Assembly: GCA_030278955.1 (NCBI GenBank)
Contig: JAOANR010000006.1
Coordinates: 5,823,310 to 5,887,309, forward strand
Reading direction: 5' to 3'
Source: Hygrophila difformis
Lineage: Eukaryota > Streptophyta > Magnoliopsida > Lamiales > Acanthaceae
DNA: 64,000 nucleotides
The notes beneath the pieces were generated by a model. That model was not told the DNA's origin. It saw nothing but the letters and a program-made list of their open reading frames with translations, and made no database searches. Numbering within the stretch: position 1 is the stretch's first letter; each line of letters opens with the position of its first letter. This document shows, in pieces, positions 1 through 11,458 of this stretch. The translations under genes and the position numbers were made by a program.

Positions 1-553
1 GCAAGGTCCATTCTTGTAATGTCTCTGTACAAATAACATTATCAACATTGCTCGTCCCATGTATACATAAAAATATCTTTATGAAACTCATAAAAATTCA
101 CAACTCCACTGCTTCAAATTTGTTCAATGAAAAAAAAAAAATTGACTTATGGAATACTTAAATAAGAGGGCTGCCATCAAAGTGGCAACAAATGTCATCT
201 GCAAAATCCATTCTCATTTGTTTTATCAAACAATTAATCACAAGCCAAAAAGCTAATTCTTCAAAACTTTTAGAAATATAGCACTGCTCATTTAAGTTCT
301 CTAATTTTTTGTGTCCATATACTTTCCAGATTAAACCATGTCTCATTATCCACCAAATTCTTCACTAGCAATCAAACCACATTCATATTGGAAACAAAAT
401 CTTCAACAACGCCTACAGCATAAATCGAGCACTGTAGAGGCGATTTCCTGAATACTTATCCTATATCATGTCTAGAAAGGAGTGAGGCAGAACGACGGAG
501 ATGAGTGCGGGAAGAAATTGGTGCAAATCAGGAATGAGAAATTGAAATCATAC

Positions 554-745
554 CCGTCACTGAGGAACAAAAGCAGACAACGGAGGATGCTAGACGGCGA
601 CGGGGTTTCCGGCGAGATTCAGACGCAGGAACAACGGCGGAGATGACTTGCAGACAGGGATGACGGAAACGCACAAGGAGGTCCGAAGAGAAACAGATGC
701 AGAGGGCGGACGATTTGGGTGAGAATTGAGATGCCCACTTTCACA
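554..745 (-). other. Possible 5' leader exon of a minus-strand gene running off the left edge
   Basis: On the minus strand this block is rich in C, T and CG compared with its AT-rich flanks, as plant 5' leaders often are. It ends in a good donor, GTGACGG followed by GTATGA, with the GT at 553-552. No start codon with a plausible protein follows inside the window, so any coding part would lie further left and outside the window. This is inference from composition and one splice-like site only. Confidence 0.22.
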
Positions 746-969
746 AACCTCGCCAATTCTCGTCTTTTTCAGAGAATTAAAAGTACAGATTGAGAATAGG
801 ATTATTTATCGAGTTCTAATTCTCAGGCCCAATCAAACAAGGGAAGGAAATCTGTTTAATTAAAAGGTATAGGGTTTATGGGTTATGGGTAATCGGCAAG
901 GCAATCTGTTATTCTGTTTATTGTTGGAAGGCATGCACTACACTTGGCAAGGAAATTTGGTTACTAAAT

Positions 970-1320
970 GGGTGTATATTCAATTAAGATTGAAGTTTTT
1001 TGGATTTATAAAGTTGGGTGTATTCAATATAAATTTTAAAAAGTTTTTAAAAATTTTGAGATATTTAATACAGATTTTAAAAAATCTTTAAAAATTTAGA
1101 GGTATTCACCCGTGTATGGATTTTAATTCTTTATAGATTTTAATGAATTCTCTTAAAAAATATAACTAAATGAAATTTCTCTAAAATCAGCCAGACTTTT
1201 CAAGACTCTTCATGGATTCTATATAAATCAGTCAACTATATGTGGAGTATATAGACTTTTAAATCCACCAACTTTTTAAAATCCATAAAAATCTAATAAA
1301 TTCTCAATCGAATACACCCT
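970..1320. mobile_element. MITE-like inverted-repeat element
   Basis: The block starts GGGTGTATATTCAATTAAG and ends in CAATCGAATACACCCT, which is the reverse complement of the GGGTGTATTC start, so it has terminal inverted repeats. A second copy of the start motif lies at 1016, suggesting a nested or internally duplicated element. The interior is very AT-rich and has no coding capacity. I did not find a convincing target duplication, so the superfamily is left open. Confidence 0.5.
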
Positions 1321-1453
1321 AAGATTATAATCAATCCAAACATAGTAAAAAAAAATATGTTGTGTAAATAATTATATGGATAGCCTATTACTTAAGATTT
1401 ACGGTTATGCACATATCTTGTGCATCGATGTACATAGGATTTTTACATATAGT

Positions 1454-1549
1454 GGATGTTTGGGAGTCAGCAGATTTGGAGAGCAGATTGTGAGATAATT
1501 CTCTCCGAATCCACTATCGACTAGCAGATTCCGCGACTCCCAAACATCC
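1454..1549. mobile_element. Small MITE or hairpin with perfect 15-bp inverted repeats
   Basis: Positions 1454-1468 read GGATGTTTGGGAGTC and positions 1535-1549 are its exact reverse complement. The 96-bp span has no coding capacity and has the size and end structure of a short non-autonomous DNA transposon. No clear target duplication was seen. Confidence 0.45.
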
Positions 1550-2571
1550 CCATAATACATAGCTTGAAAGAAGGGATTAACATACAGAGACAAGAATAAT
1601 AATGGAAGATGCATTATAATGGACAGCATTTATTATCTTTTTCAGCCCCAATTCCGTGCGTACAACTCAAAGTGTATCGCACTTGGGATTAATTTGTTAA
1701 ACAATGGACATGCATTAGCTGTAGGCTTGCCACGTAACAAAACAATAGTTTTTTTTACATATATAAAAAACATTGACACCTAGCAAAGGTGTGTGGGGTC
1801 CAAGCCACACAAATTTGTAGAAAAAAAAAACTTTGAAACATAATCAATGGTATAAAATATTTTTTTCATATAAATTTTAGTTTTTACTTTTTTTTTGTTA
1901 ATTTAGGTTTTATTTAATATATATATATTTTTGATGAGTCATTAAAGGCCTGAAAATGTGTGGTAGGAGTCCATGCCATATGAAGTAAATTATAAAGGGG
2001 AGGGATAGTGCCCGGGTGGGATAAATATAATTTGATTTCATAATTCAATTATATTCTAATTATAATAGTATAATCTAATATGTTGATGAATGAAAATCTA
2101 TCTAATATTCAAGGGAATATATTGAAGAATATGATAAATTTGGTTGATAAAATTTATATAAATACTAATGGAGATCAATAAGGAAACATATTAAAGAATA
2201 TATTAGTGGAATCATATTCAAACCTAAAATATTGTAATCAATGGAAATATATATTCAATGGATGTTTTTATTTTTTATTTTCTCAATTAACTTTGACAAG
2301 TTTATTTTTAAGTTTGCTTATCTCTTTGATAGTTTTATATTTTTTTTTTAAAAAAAATCTCCTTTTTAAAATTACTTTTTCATAGTAAATATAAAATAAT
2401 ACTTTCTCCGTCTTATTGTTTTTGTTACGGTATACATATTTTTAATGGTTAATAACTTAAATTGTGTACGATGAAAAATTATAAAAAGTTGATATTATAA
2501 AACTACACGATTAGACGAATTTAAAAAGATCTCACTTGACTATGTTATTTGAAGGTAGTATATTACATAAT

Positions 2572-2625
2572 ACTACGCGACTCGATACGAGTATCTGCAC
2601 TACGCGACTCGATACGAGTATCTGC
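2572..2625. repeat. 27-bp direct repeat, two copies
   Basis: Two perfect, directly adjacent 27-bp copies lie at 2572-2598 and 2599-2625. Each contains the small hairpin ACTCG-ATA-CGAGT. A related ACTCGATAC motif follows at about 2640. Function unknown. Confidence 0.8.
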
Positions 2626-3020
2626 TGAAGTTGAGCTCGACTCGATACTTAAGTTGCTCAAAATACCCAACTTGATTTTTTTGAACACGATTTGAATTTT
2701 TTCAAAGTTGAGTTGAAGCAGCTATAAAATCCGTTCATCATTTCTAGTTTTGTATAATGGTTTTGGCATATTGTAGTTTGAAAAACCATGGGATATGAAA
2801 ATTTTCCACTTCAATTCCTCCATGTGACAGGGAGAAACCATAGTTTCAAACATAGATCCATGGCCAATATTTATAACCTTCAACAATTCGTGCCTTGTGT
2901 CATACTCGTATACGGCAAATGTGCATTGTAGATAAGTTACAACGGGTATATAGCTCAACCACATCCACATCGCGCCAGCGTATACAGAAAATACTCCAAC
3001 AATACAAATGATGATTTTCA

Positions 3021-6000
3021 TCAGCCATCACTTCCTGAACTGGAATCGGATTCTTCACTCAATTGCCGGGCTCTCATCGCCGGGAAGAGCCGTTGGTGCA
3101 TTTCCACCAATGATTCAGTTTGATGCTTTGTTGAATTTTGGGGAGGAGAAGTGGCAGCAGACGATGGACCCTCATTATGGTTCTTCTTTGCTTTTGATGC
3201 TACTTGTAAGGATCTCTCCACATCCTTACATGTCTTGTCCAACATGGACAAGAACTCGCCCACGATCGAAAACAGGCGCAGCCCTTCATCCTTCCCGGAC
3301 TTTCCATGGAAGTAATCCCCGGTGCTCTTCATCAGAGCCTTTATCCGTTTGTCTTCTTCCCTCAGCCATTTGATATCAGATTCGGATTGGCAGATGATAC
3401 CAGTAAGGGTATGGTAGAACTCACTCTCATCCTTCAATTCAGCCTCAAGAAACTCTTTTATTTCGACAACTGATGCACCGAGTTTGGACACAGATTCGAC
3501 CATTTGAGCATCAAAGACCGATGCCTTTTTGACATTCTCAAGCTCACTGCTCAGACCAGAAACCACCTCAAGGCCCAGTCTTTGGAGACGTTCTTCTTTT
3601 TCATGCAAAGAATCCTCCGTGGCTTCTGTGGCGGAACTGGATGGAGAGCTCCCTTTCAACTTACGAACGGCTCTAGCTCCTTCGGACCGACATATTTCTT
3701 GGACAACAAAGTGGAGCAGTGTGGTTTTTCCATCAGTTCCTTTCACATCTGATAACTTCAGAAGGGCATCAAGCTTGAATGCAGAAGCCCCACCGCGGAA
3801 GGTCCCAACATTCATACGGTTTCCAGTTTTGAGAACGGCTTCCAAGAGTTTGAAGAATAGTCTGTTGTTTTTTAGCTCATTGCAAGCTAGCTGAAATGAG
3901 TAGCGCAGTGTTAGTTCATCGAAAGCTCAAGTACAAGATTCATCTTACACAACACAAGTAAATGAAAGAAGCTAAAGTGCTCAATTGGAATACCGATAAC
4001 ATATTTTGGTGAAACATGTAATTTATTTGGCACCCACCAACAATGAATTAAACAATCTTCATCGACCTTACATATGATCATTGTTTATCCAATGAATCAA
4101 GAGTCCTGATATTCCAAGTAAAATTCCAATTCTCAGAGAAGCATCATCCACACTATATGGATTCTCAAACTTTACATGCAATTTGAAGTATATTAAATTT
4201 AAAAATACAGAGTGAAAAATTGTGAGGGATCTGCACACTTACCTCTATAGTTTCCAAGGTCTCTTTGAGTGTGGAAAATTCCTCCTGGAATGTGCTTATA
4301 AAAAGCAATGATTCCAGACGTTTAAAGGCAAATGGAATATCAACCAAGACCTTTAGGAACCTCTCAGCTGGGCCAAGAAGAGAAAGATCCCCAGTATACA
4401 ACCTCAGTTTTAGTTCTTCATCTGTTGTTGGTGCCATCCTTGACAAAGATTGACATAACTCTACTGGGAGCTCATGGCCTAGTGAAAATAAAATTTGAAA
4501 TTTAAGGAGAGCGAATACACGGAACTAAATTATTATACACAGATGGATATGAAGTAAGGATAATATCCATATCCACAAATAAATCTACTGCTCTGCTCAG
4601 GGTTTACCAACATCTACTCATGAGTCATGGCAAGAGAGACACCAGAAAACATTCATGAGTATGATATGCTTACCCATTGTTGCGGCAGATCTGAGGCTGT
4701 ACCTGTTTTCCGGTTATTAAAGTGGAAATGAATATGATGTATTAGATGAAAAAAAGTGAGCGTGACAATATACTCAAACATGCTACCCAAGTGATGGTTT
4801 GTTTGTACTGTGATAATTAATTGGTAATACAAAAACAGAAAGTTGATGTGCAGTCAGTTAAATATAATACTGAAGTGCAATATATTGGGTAAAAACACAG
4901 AGAGTTGATTTCACACAACCATGTAAAAAATGTTTCTACCACGTGTTTATACCACGTTTATTGCCTAAACAATTATATGGATGCATTCAGTGTTACTGAA
5001 AATGAGATGAACATTGTATATTCACCTTCTTTAAGGGCATCACAGATTTCTTCCATTGTCACACCCGATGCTTTCAAAAGGATTGCTAAGTTCTGCGCTT
5101 TCTTGGGTTCAATAATCTGAATTAACTGAGGAGCATGTTCAAGTCCTGATGAATCTCTCTTGTTTTGGTTGTTATTACTAGCTGGCACATATCCAAAGAG
5201 ATTTTCCATCATCTTTTCATCAATTCTGCATGTCCAGAGCACACTCAAGAGATTTAGATAACATAAGGACTCACAAAAACATCACTTCCAATGAAAGGCA
5301 AGTCATAACCTACTAAAGCTACTTACTGAAATGATCCTGATTTAATTTCATTCCAGACCATGGAACGACTTGGGCTTGCAGTAACCTTATCCCAGAAGAA
5401 TGGCTTTAGTTTGGCCTTGTGAGCATCCGATCCATCAGAAAGCTCACCTCCTGAGGAAGAACGCCGATGCCCTCCTTTACGATTAGGGGCTCGAGCACCT
5501 GCTTTAGGAGGCGGTGGTGGGGCAGGAGCAGGAGCTTTTGGAGGAGGCGGCGGTGGTGGCCCTGGAGGTGGTGTAGGGGTCAGTGTGGGTGCAACTGCTA
5601 TTGCGTCTGAAACAAGAGATAAGATAGCATCTGTTCTATCTACTTTTTCATCAGCTTCAGATGAGTGAGAGACATTGCACAATGAAGATGTATCGGTCAC
5701 ATGAGAAATGAACTCTGGAGCACTGAAATCTTTCTCAATTGCAGCAGCACCAACGGTTTGGGACAATTCTGTAGAACCTGAACGATAAAACCACAGATGT
5801 ATGTGACACAGAACTGAATATAAATTTGTGCAGGAAACTTGACCATGATGTGAAACACTACCTTCAGACCTGCAACACGAGTTTAAACGTAGACACTTCC
5901 CATCCCCTTCCCCTTGTCTGGTGTTGCTGTCTGGCTCAACTCTCCTCTTCTTTGGGTACAAAAGAAAGCATAGAGCTACAAAAGCACATACTGCCACTGA

Positions 6001-7627
6001 ACCAGTGACTGCAACAGCTGCAATATATTTGTGACGTGTGCTATCATTTTGTGGCGGACCAGATGAAGCATTTTCGCTGGCTATAACATTATCATGTTGC
6101 ACGTTGTCTTCTCGTGATGGACCAGGCGAATGATGGTATTTAAATTGCGAAGGAGGATTTGTTGCTGGAGGTTGTTTAGGAGATCTGTCAGCAGGCTGGG
6201 ACATTGGAGAGGGAGGAACTGGTGGAGCCTCAGGTGCTGTGGACAAATAATCAGGTGATAGTGCCAGGCTTGGGGATGAAGCACTTGGTGCAGGCGAAGA
6301 CGGAGACAGAGATGGCGAGGGTGACGGACTTCGCAGTTCATATAATGGTGCTGGGGCAAAGTGCTTCGGTGATAATGCAGGAAGAGGGGTCGAAGCAGTG
6401 GCAGGAGGCTGAGAATGCGGAGATGGAGAGGGGTCCGGCACTTCATACATTGGTGTTGTGGCAAAATACTCAGGTGATGAACCACTTGGTGCATGATGGC
6501 TTTCAAATTGTGAAGGAGGATCAATATCTGATGATGGAGGATTTGTTGCTGGAGATTGTTTAGGGGATCTGTCAGCAGGCTGGGACTGTGGAGAGGGAGG
6601 AACTGGTGGAGCCTCAGGTGCTGTGGACAAATAATCAGGTGATAATGTCGGGCTTGGGGATGAAGCACTTGGTGCAGGCGAAGACGGAAACAGAGAGGGC
6701 AAAGGACTTCGCAGTTCATATAATGATGCTGGGGCGAAGTGCTCCGGTGATAATGAAGGAACAGGGGTCGAAGCACTGGCAGGAGGCTGAGAATATGGAG
6801 ATGGAGAGGGCCCTGGCGTTTCATATATTGGTGTTGCGGCAAAATACTCAGGTGATGCTGCTGGAACAGGTGAAGAAGCAATTCTTGGTATTCGGGGCTC
6901 TCTCTCTTTGTCCCTCAGATACCTTCTCGGAATCCTATCCCAACTAGAGAACAGCTTTCCAAATTTGCCAGCCCCAGTCTCTAACTCATTGTTTAACACT
7001 TGGAACACTCGATTGCAATCCAAAATATTATCCTCCTCCTTGAGAGGAAGTTTAACTATAGAGTTCTGTATAAGTGTTTTCACCATTAAAGTCGAATCAT
7101 ATTTAACATAATTGTGACTATCGTCTAATCTTTTTCTGCAATAATTCCAAACCCATTCAGCCTGCAAGAAACAAGGGCAACAAAATGAGTATTATCTCTT
7201 ATAACGAACCGCATAACCACAAATTTTATGATAGCAGTAACAATAGCCAGACAATCACTTTGTTTGTCAAACATATTTATGTTCCAAAGATAAAACTGCC
7301 AAAATACAATTATAATCATCATACGTTTCTTTGATCACATATAAACAGAACATCTAAATCCTTTATTAGTGAACATCATAAAGCATTCCTTCCTTCCCCA
7401 CAAAGATGCCAAACTAAGCAACAAGAAATTGGGTAAAGATTCAATGTCAAGAACATTCAAGGACAAAGTCAACTTCCGAACTTGCATACCTTATCTATTG
7501 CGACTCCCTGATCATCCCGGGGTACTCGATCGATTAATCTTTGCCCCAGTTTCCTACTCTCTACTGAATAATCTGCCGCAAAATTACAGAATAGGGCAAA
7601 AAGGAAGACTGCGAATTTTGTGCCCAT
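3021..7627 (-). CDS. Class I plant formin (FH1/FH2 actin nucleator with transmembrane segment)
   Basis: Coding exons on the minus strand: 7627-7490, 7161-5327 (probably split by a short intron at 5861-5778), 5225-5026, 4478-4243 and 3890-3021. All joins use GT..AG and keep frame, giving about 1,064 residues (1,092 if the short intron is retained). The protein begins with a hydrophobic signal-like sequence (MGTKFAVFLFALFCNF). A conserved N-terminal part follows (AEWVWNYCRKRL), then a long Ser/Pro-rich extracellular region with an internal duplication. Next come a transmembrane segment (IAAVAVTGSVAVCAFVALCF), a basic KKRR stop-transfer, a polyproline FH1 stretch and the FH2 domain (LKPFFWDKV, ENLFGYVP, LKTGNRMN). 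Class I formins nucleate actin at the plasma membrane, and the Pro-rich ectodomain may contact the cell wall. The start is chosen because exon 1 supplies the signal peptide and splices in frame. Confidence in the family is high; the paralogue is not assigned. Confidence 0.93.
5778..5861 (-). other. Probable 84-nt intron inside formin exon 2 that keeps the frame open if retained
   Basis: On the minus strand GAAG/GTAGTG (donor at 5861) and TTCAG/GTTCT (acceptor ending at 5778) bound 84 nt, exactly 28 codons with no stop. The residues encoded inside are Cys/His/Leu/Tyr-rich and unlike the surrounding Ser/Glu-rich cytoplasmic linker, as expected of translated intron. Removing it joins ...RSEG to STEL... 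cleanly. Retention would add 28 residues just after the transmembrane segment. Confidence 0.6.
6110..6858 (-). repeat. Tandem duplication inside formin ectodomain coding region
   Basis: Two consecutive segments of about 380 nt encode the same order of Pro-rich motifs: SPEYFA.TP.YE, LSP.HFAPA.LYELRSP, LSPDYLSTAPEAPPVPPSP, and QPADRSPKQ.PATNPPS. The first copy covers about 6476-6858 and the second about 6110-6475. The copies keep frame and differ by scattered substitutions and a short extra segment. This is an extensin-like module duplicated within one exon. Confidence 0.85.
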
Positions 7628-8893
7628 TTTTTCCTCTAAAGAGCCTTAATGCACCATCATTTGGCTGAGCCCAAAGGAGAACACCCACAGCCATATCTGT
7701 ATCTACTCATGCAAATAGAATAACAAGAAATTTCTTGATTTTGTACTTCAGACCGCGAATTCCCTAATAGGGACGAAAACCCAAAGCAAAGAAAAAAAAC
7801 ATTCAGTTTTTTAATCCAAACATATCCAGCATGAAGGGGAAGTAACTTCCTTTACCTGAAAGAATGTCACAAATATCCATGGCCTTCAATATCAATAATT
7901 TCTTATTATCTATCCCTCCAATCGAATATCCTGCCTTAACTCACAAATATGCCGATACAAATATGTGTTTTGGGCCCTAAATGGACATCGAAACGCACAA
8001 AACGGAACCTGAAAAACAATATTTTCCTCAGTTTCAGAACGAAAACGGAGAGGAAAACAGAAAGGTTGGCCTTTTTCGGATAAATTTCCGGATTATGAAA
8101 AAGGGTTCCTTCAATGGCTTTTCCCGATAAAGATTTGGAGAGAAATGGAGAGGAAAAGCGATTAGAAGGTGCGAAATAATGCTTCCGACAGAAGAATTGA
8201 AAATGGGAATGCTTGCATGTTCTTTGTAGGCGAGAAATTGGAGAAACAGGCAACGTGAGGAGAACGAACTACGACTACGAGGGAGAAGGGAGGAGGACAT
8301 TTAATGGAAATAAAATTAAATAAATTAAATACTTATTTTGTCTTGTTACTTTTGACTATTACAATTCACAATAGCTGGTCACTGAGAAAACATATTACAC
8401 TTAACAGAAAATAATCAAATGGGATTAACAAAAGATAATCAAGAAATATCCAATACTTCATCCATCACATACTTGTTTCACTTTTTTATATTGTTCATTG
8501 TTTAACTTTAAATCAATATTATTGTAAATATATATTGGAGAAAAATAGTCGAGTTCGATTTTGTTAGATTTGCTTAATCGTTTAGTTTTAAAATATATTT
8601 ATATATTTTATATAATTTTTAGTTGTATATATTTTGATATATTAAAAATAAAAATTACATTAATTATCTGCAGAAATTAAACGTGACATCTTAATTGGAA
8701 CGAAGAGTAGTAATTTATATAATTTTTAGTTATATTTACTTCAAATTATTAATCATTATAAATACATAAAATATGTGTTTGCGATAAATATGTCTAAAGA
8801 AGTGACACCTACTAATTACTAAATAAATATGTAACGCAACAAAATTGGAGTTTTAAAGTCATACTATTTTCTTTGGGAGAGTTGTAACTTGTA

Positions 8894-9144
8894 CATCCTC
8901 TGTTATGTTTTAATTGCTACGAACTCACCCAGCACGCAGTCCAATGTACATTTTCAATCGTTAATAACTCAAGTTCGGTACAAGTAAAAATTCGATACTT
9001 AAAAACTATACGACGAGACGAATCTAACAATATGCCACTTGACTATATTTTAATTTACATAACTATGATAAAATATTAAGTTAAAGTGTATGAGTGAACA
9101 ATATCCAAAACTCCAATGGAGCAAACAAAGGAAAACTGAGGAAG
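8894..9144. mobile_element. Mariner/Stowaway-like MITE, copy 1 of a dispersed family
   Basis: The element is flanked by TA on both sides. Its ends read CATCCTCTGTTA and, reversed from the right, CTTCCTCAGTTTT. The interior (CACGCAGTCCAATG, TTAATAACTCAAGTTCGGTA, CCACTTG.CTATATTTTAA) closely matches the element at 52068-52316. No coding capacity; it would be moved by a mariner-type transposase supplied elsewhere. Confidence 0.6.
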
Positions 9145-9635
9145 TATAATTGTATGTTTTAACTATTGAAATTCAATGTAGATCCGGTGAATTTTTAAAA
9201 ATTAAATATGATAAATGCATATACAAACACATTAGAGTAAATTCATTTTCCCAAATATTTTCGCCTAAATTTATTTTTAATTTCAATAGAAAAAACACAA
9301 TTGTGTTTTGGTTTTTCTGAAATAATGTCATCTTCTTCGTCTAATTCTACCAGTGTTTTTTTATACTAATACCGATAACATCACTAAAATTCAAAATTAT
9401 AGAGCGAACATGAGCATTATCTTTTCATTTTGTCTAAACATGGTAAAATATTTTAATTATAATCAGCAAAATCAAGTCCACCAATATATGAGTTTATGTT
9501 AAAAAAAAAAGTCCACCAACAAATAAACTCAGTACCTTCTTTTTCGTAAATTGGGAAAAAATGTCTAAAACTAAAATTCACACAACTATATAAAAATTTA
9601 ATAATTGAGTTTGGTCACAGAATTATAATGATATA

Positions 9636-10115
9636 CTCCCTCTGTCCCGCAAAATTTGACATGTATTTCTTTTTGAGATGTCCCACGAAATTTGACACAT
9701 TTCCATTTTTAGATAAATTAAATTAATAAAAATATGATTAGAATCCTAATAGTTTCCAAAATCATATTAAAAGTAATTAGTTTAACTATTCTGCACAACT
9801 CCCAATACACTTTTATTTTTCTATACAAATCCCTTATATTTCTTTAATTCTTCATATCTCAAAATGGGTACAAATAAAAATTATATAAATTATATATTCT
9901 AAAACTAGACACTTAGACGATTATAACAAGACCACACTTGAATATTTTTTTTATTAAATCATTACCATAATATTAAGGCAAAGTTAAACAATAAGCAAAG
10001 TGAAAATTCATTAAAATTTTAAACACAAATACTCACAACACTTTAACCATTAAAACCCACTACATAAATTACCGTGCTCAAAAGAAACGTATCAACTTTC
10101 GCGGGACGGAGAGAG
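9636..10115. mobile_element. Stowaway-type (Tc1/mariner) MITE
   Basis: The left end reads CTCCCTCTGTCCCGCAAAAT and the right end TTTCGCGGGACGGAGAGAG, which are inverted copies. The element is flanked by the TA duplication typical of Tc1/mariner (9634-9635 and 10116-10117). The 480-bp interior is AT-rich and non-coding. Confidence 0.8.
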
Positions 10116-10330
10116 TACTATCCAATTTGGGTAATATGCTTTGTATGTGTTTAGGGTCCGGTTATAGTGGTGTCACTTTTTGTGTCAACACATTATCTCA
10201 ATTCGAATTCTATTGCTCAAGCATCCTCATTTTCTTTAGGCGAATCAGAAAGTGAGCATTCCAAATATTTTTACTTAGTTGCTCCAATTATTAATATTTA
10301 ATCTTATGAAAGTACCTTTTGTTCACTCAA

Positions 10331-10343
10331 TTTGTCCTAATGC
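10331..10343. repeat. Left 13-bp target duplication of the LINE
   Basis: TTTGTCCTAATGC occurs here and again at 31155-31167, immediately after the short A-rich tail of the LINE. This marks both ends of the LINE insertion although the copies are now more than 20 kb apart. Confidence 0.85.
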
Positions 10344-10391
10344 ATATGATAATTCATCCATCCTTTTTATTAACAAACATTATAAGAAAAA

Positions 10392-11458
10392 ATGGCGCTC
10401 TCTCCTCCTCCCTCTTCCCCCCTTCCCCTCTCGCCGGAAAGCTTTGTTTTTGCTGGTGGCACTCGGCCTTCTTTCAGAGACATGGTGATGGAGGGCAGAG
10501 CTGCGCCTCCTGCATCCTTGGATTCGGATCCGGCAAAGGAAGACCTGGTGGTGCTGGATTTTATTGATGGTGACAGACTGAACCGAGAATTTCTATTGAT
10601 CCGAAAATCAAGGACCGCCTTTGCAAGCCATGGGAAGATGCGTTGATTATCTCGGTCCTAGGCAAGAAAGTGGGATATGTTGCTTTGAAGGAGAGGCTTA
10701 CTCGACTGTGGAAACCGTCTGGCAAGTTTGAGATGATTGACATGGATAGTGGTTATTTCTTGGTGAAGTTTGGTCAAGAACGGGATAGAATTCGTGTACT
10801 GAATAAAGGTCCATGGATGGTGTTTGACAGTTATGTCACAATCTCGCCCTGGAAGCCTAACTTCAAGGCTGTTGATGCGGCTCCTAAGAAAACAATTGTT
10901 TGGGCCAGGTTTCCGCATCTCGGATTTGAGCATTAGGACGAATTCATACTCACGAAGATGGCTAGGGCGCTGGGGACTCCGGTGCGGGTGGATGATTTAA
11001 CTAAAGGAGTGCACAGGGGCAAGTTCGCCCGTGTGTGTGTGGAAATTGACCTTTCACTTCCGGTGGTCTCAAGCATACTTGTGGGAGATGAATGGCAGAG
11101 TGTGGCTTATGAAGGATTACACTTATTGTGCACTTCTTGTAAAAGATATGGACATGCAAGTGTAAATTGTCCTGCAAAGAATGATGGTGCCGCTGCAGTT
11201 ACTCATCCATCATCGAATTCCCAATCAGTGGTGGCCGAAGGATCGGTTTCAGCAACCAAGGAGGCCAACGAGATGCCGGTTGAGGCAGTTCCGACTTCAC
11301 ACGAGGACGTGCATGTGGCACACGTTCTCCAGGCCACGATTCCTGATCAGCCTGATGGTGGAGACTGGGTACATGTGGTTCGGCGCAAAGGTTCTGGGCC
11401 GAAAAAAAGGGAAGAGTATGGTAAATGGGCCAGAGGGTCAGCCCACTGGGCTGAATAA
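10392..11458 (+). pseudogene. LINE ORF1 (DUF4283 and zinc-knuckle nucleic-acid-binding protein), degenerate
   Basis: The first segment begins at the ATG at 10392 (MALSPPPSS) and runs to 10646. A frameshift near 10630-10640 moves the DUF4283-like part into another frame (ALIISVLGKKVGY, KFEMIDMDSGYFLVKF, GPWMVFDSYVTISPW). A TAG at 10934-10936 interrupts this part just before DEFILTKMARALGTPV. A zinc knuckle follows (CTSCKRYGHASVNCP, about 11128-11172). A Pro/Ser-rich tail continues in shifting frames to about 11814. Such ORF1 proteins bind the LINE RNA in the ribonucleoprotein. The frameshift and stop make this copy a pseudogene. Confidence 0.85.

Larger units (their letters stand above)
1..2571. 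other. Intergenic AT-rich stretch
   Basis: I see no convincing protein gene here. The stretch holds a GC-richer block (about 480-760) that may be a leader exon, two short inverted-repeat elements (970-1320 and 1454-1549), and a diverged mariner-like fragment starting near 2,400. That fragment shares the pattern of a TCTCCGTC end, a TTAATAACT block and a GACGAAT block with the elements at 8894-9144 and 52068-52316. The small open frames in this region lack recognisable motifs. Confidence 0.5.
7628..10343. other. Formin upstream region and intergenic DNA
   Basis: The block at about 7858-8290 (minus strand) is C/T-rich and ends in a donor-like CTTTCAG/GTAAAG near 7858. It could be the formin 5' leader exon with a leader intron before the ATG at 7627, but no TATA box decides this. 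The rest is AT-rich DNA with two mariner/Stowaway-type elements, listed separately. I see no other gene. Confidence 0.35.

Noticed and set aside
2722..3021. 99-codon minus-strand frame starting with a hydrophobic stretch, overlapping the formin stop codon
   Set aside because: It lies in the formin 3' untranslated position, has no recognisable motif and begins only because TGA overlaps ATG. Treated as chance.
6081..6881. 266-codon minus-strand frame inside the formin ectodomain exon, and two plus-strand frames of 119 codons
   Set aside because: These are shadow frames of the Pro-rich repeat; low-complexity coding leaves other frames open. The in-frame formin exon explains the DNA.
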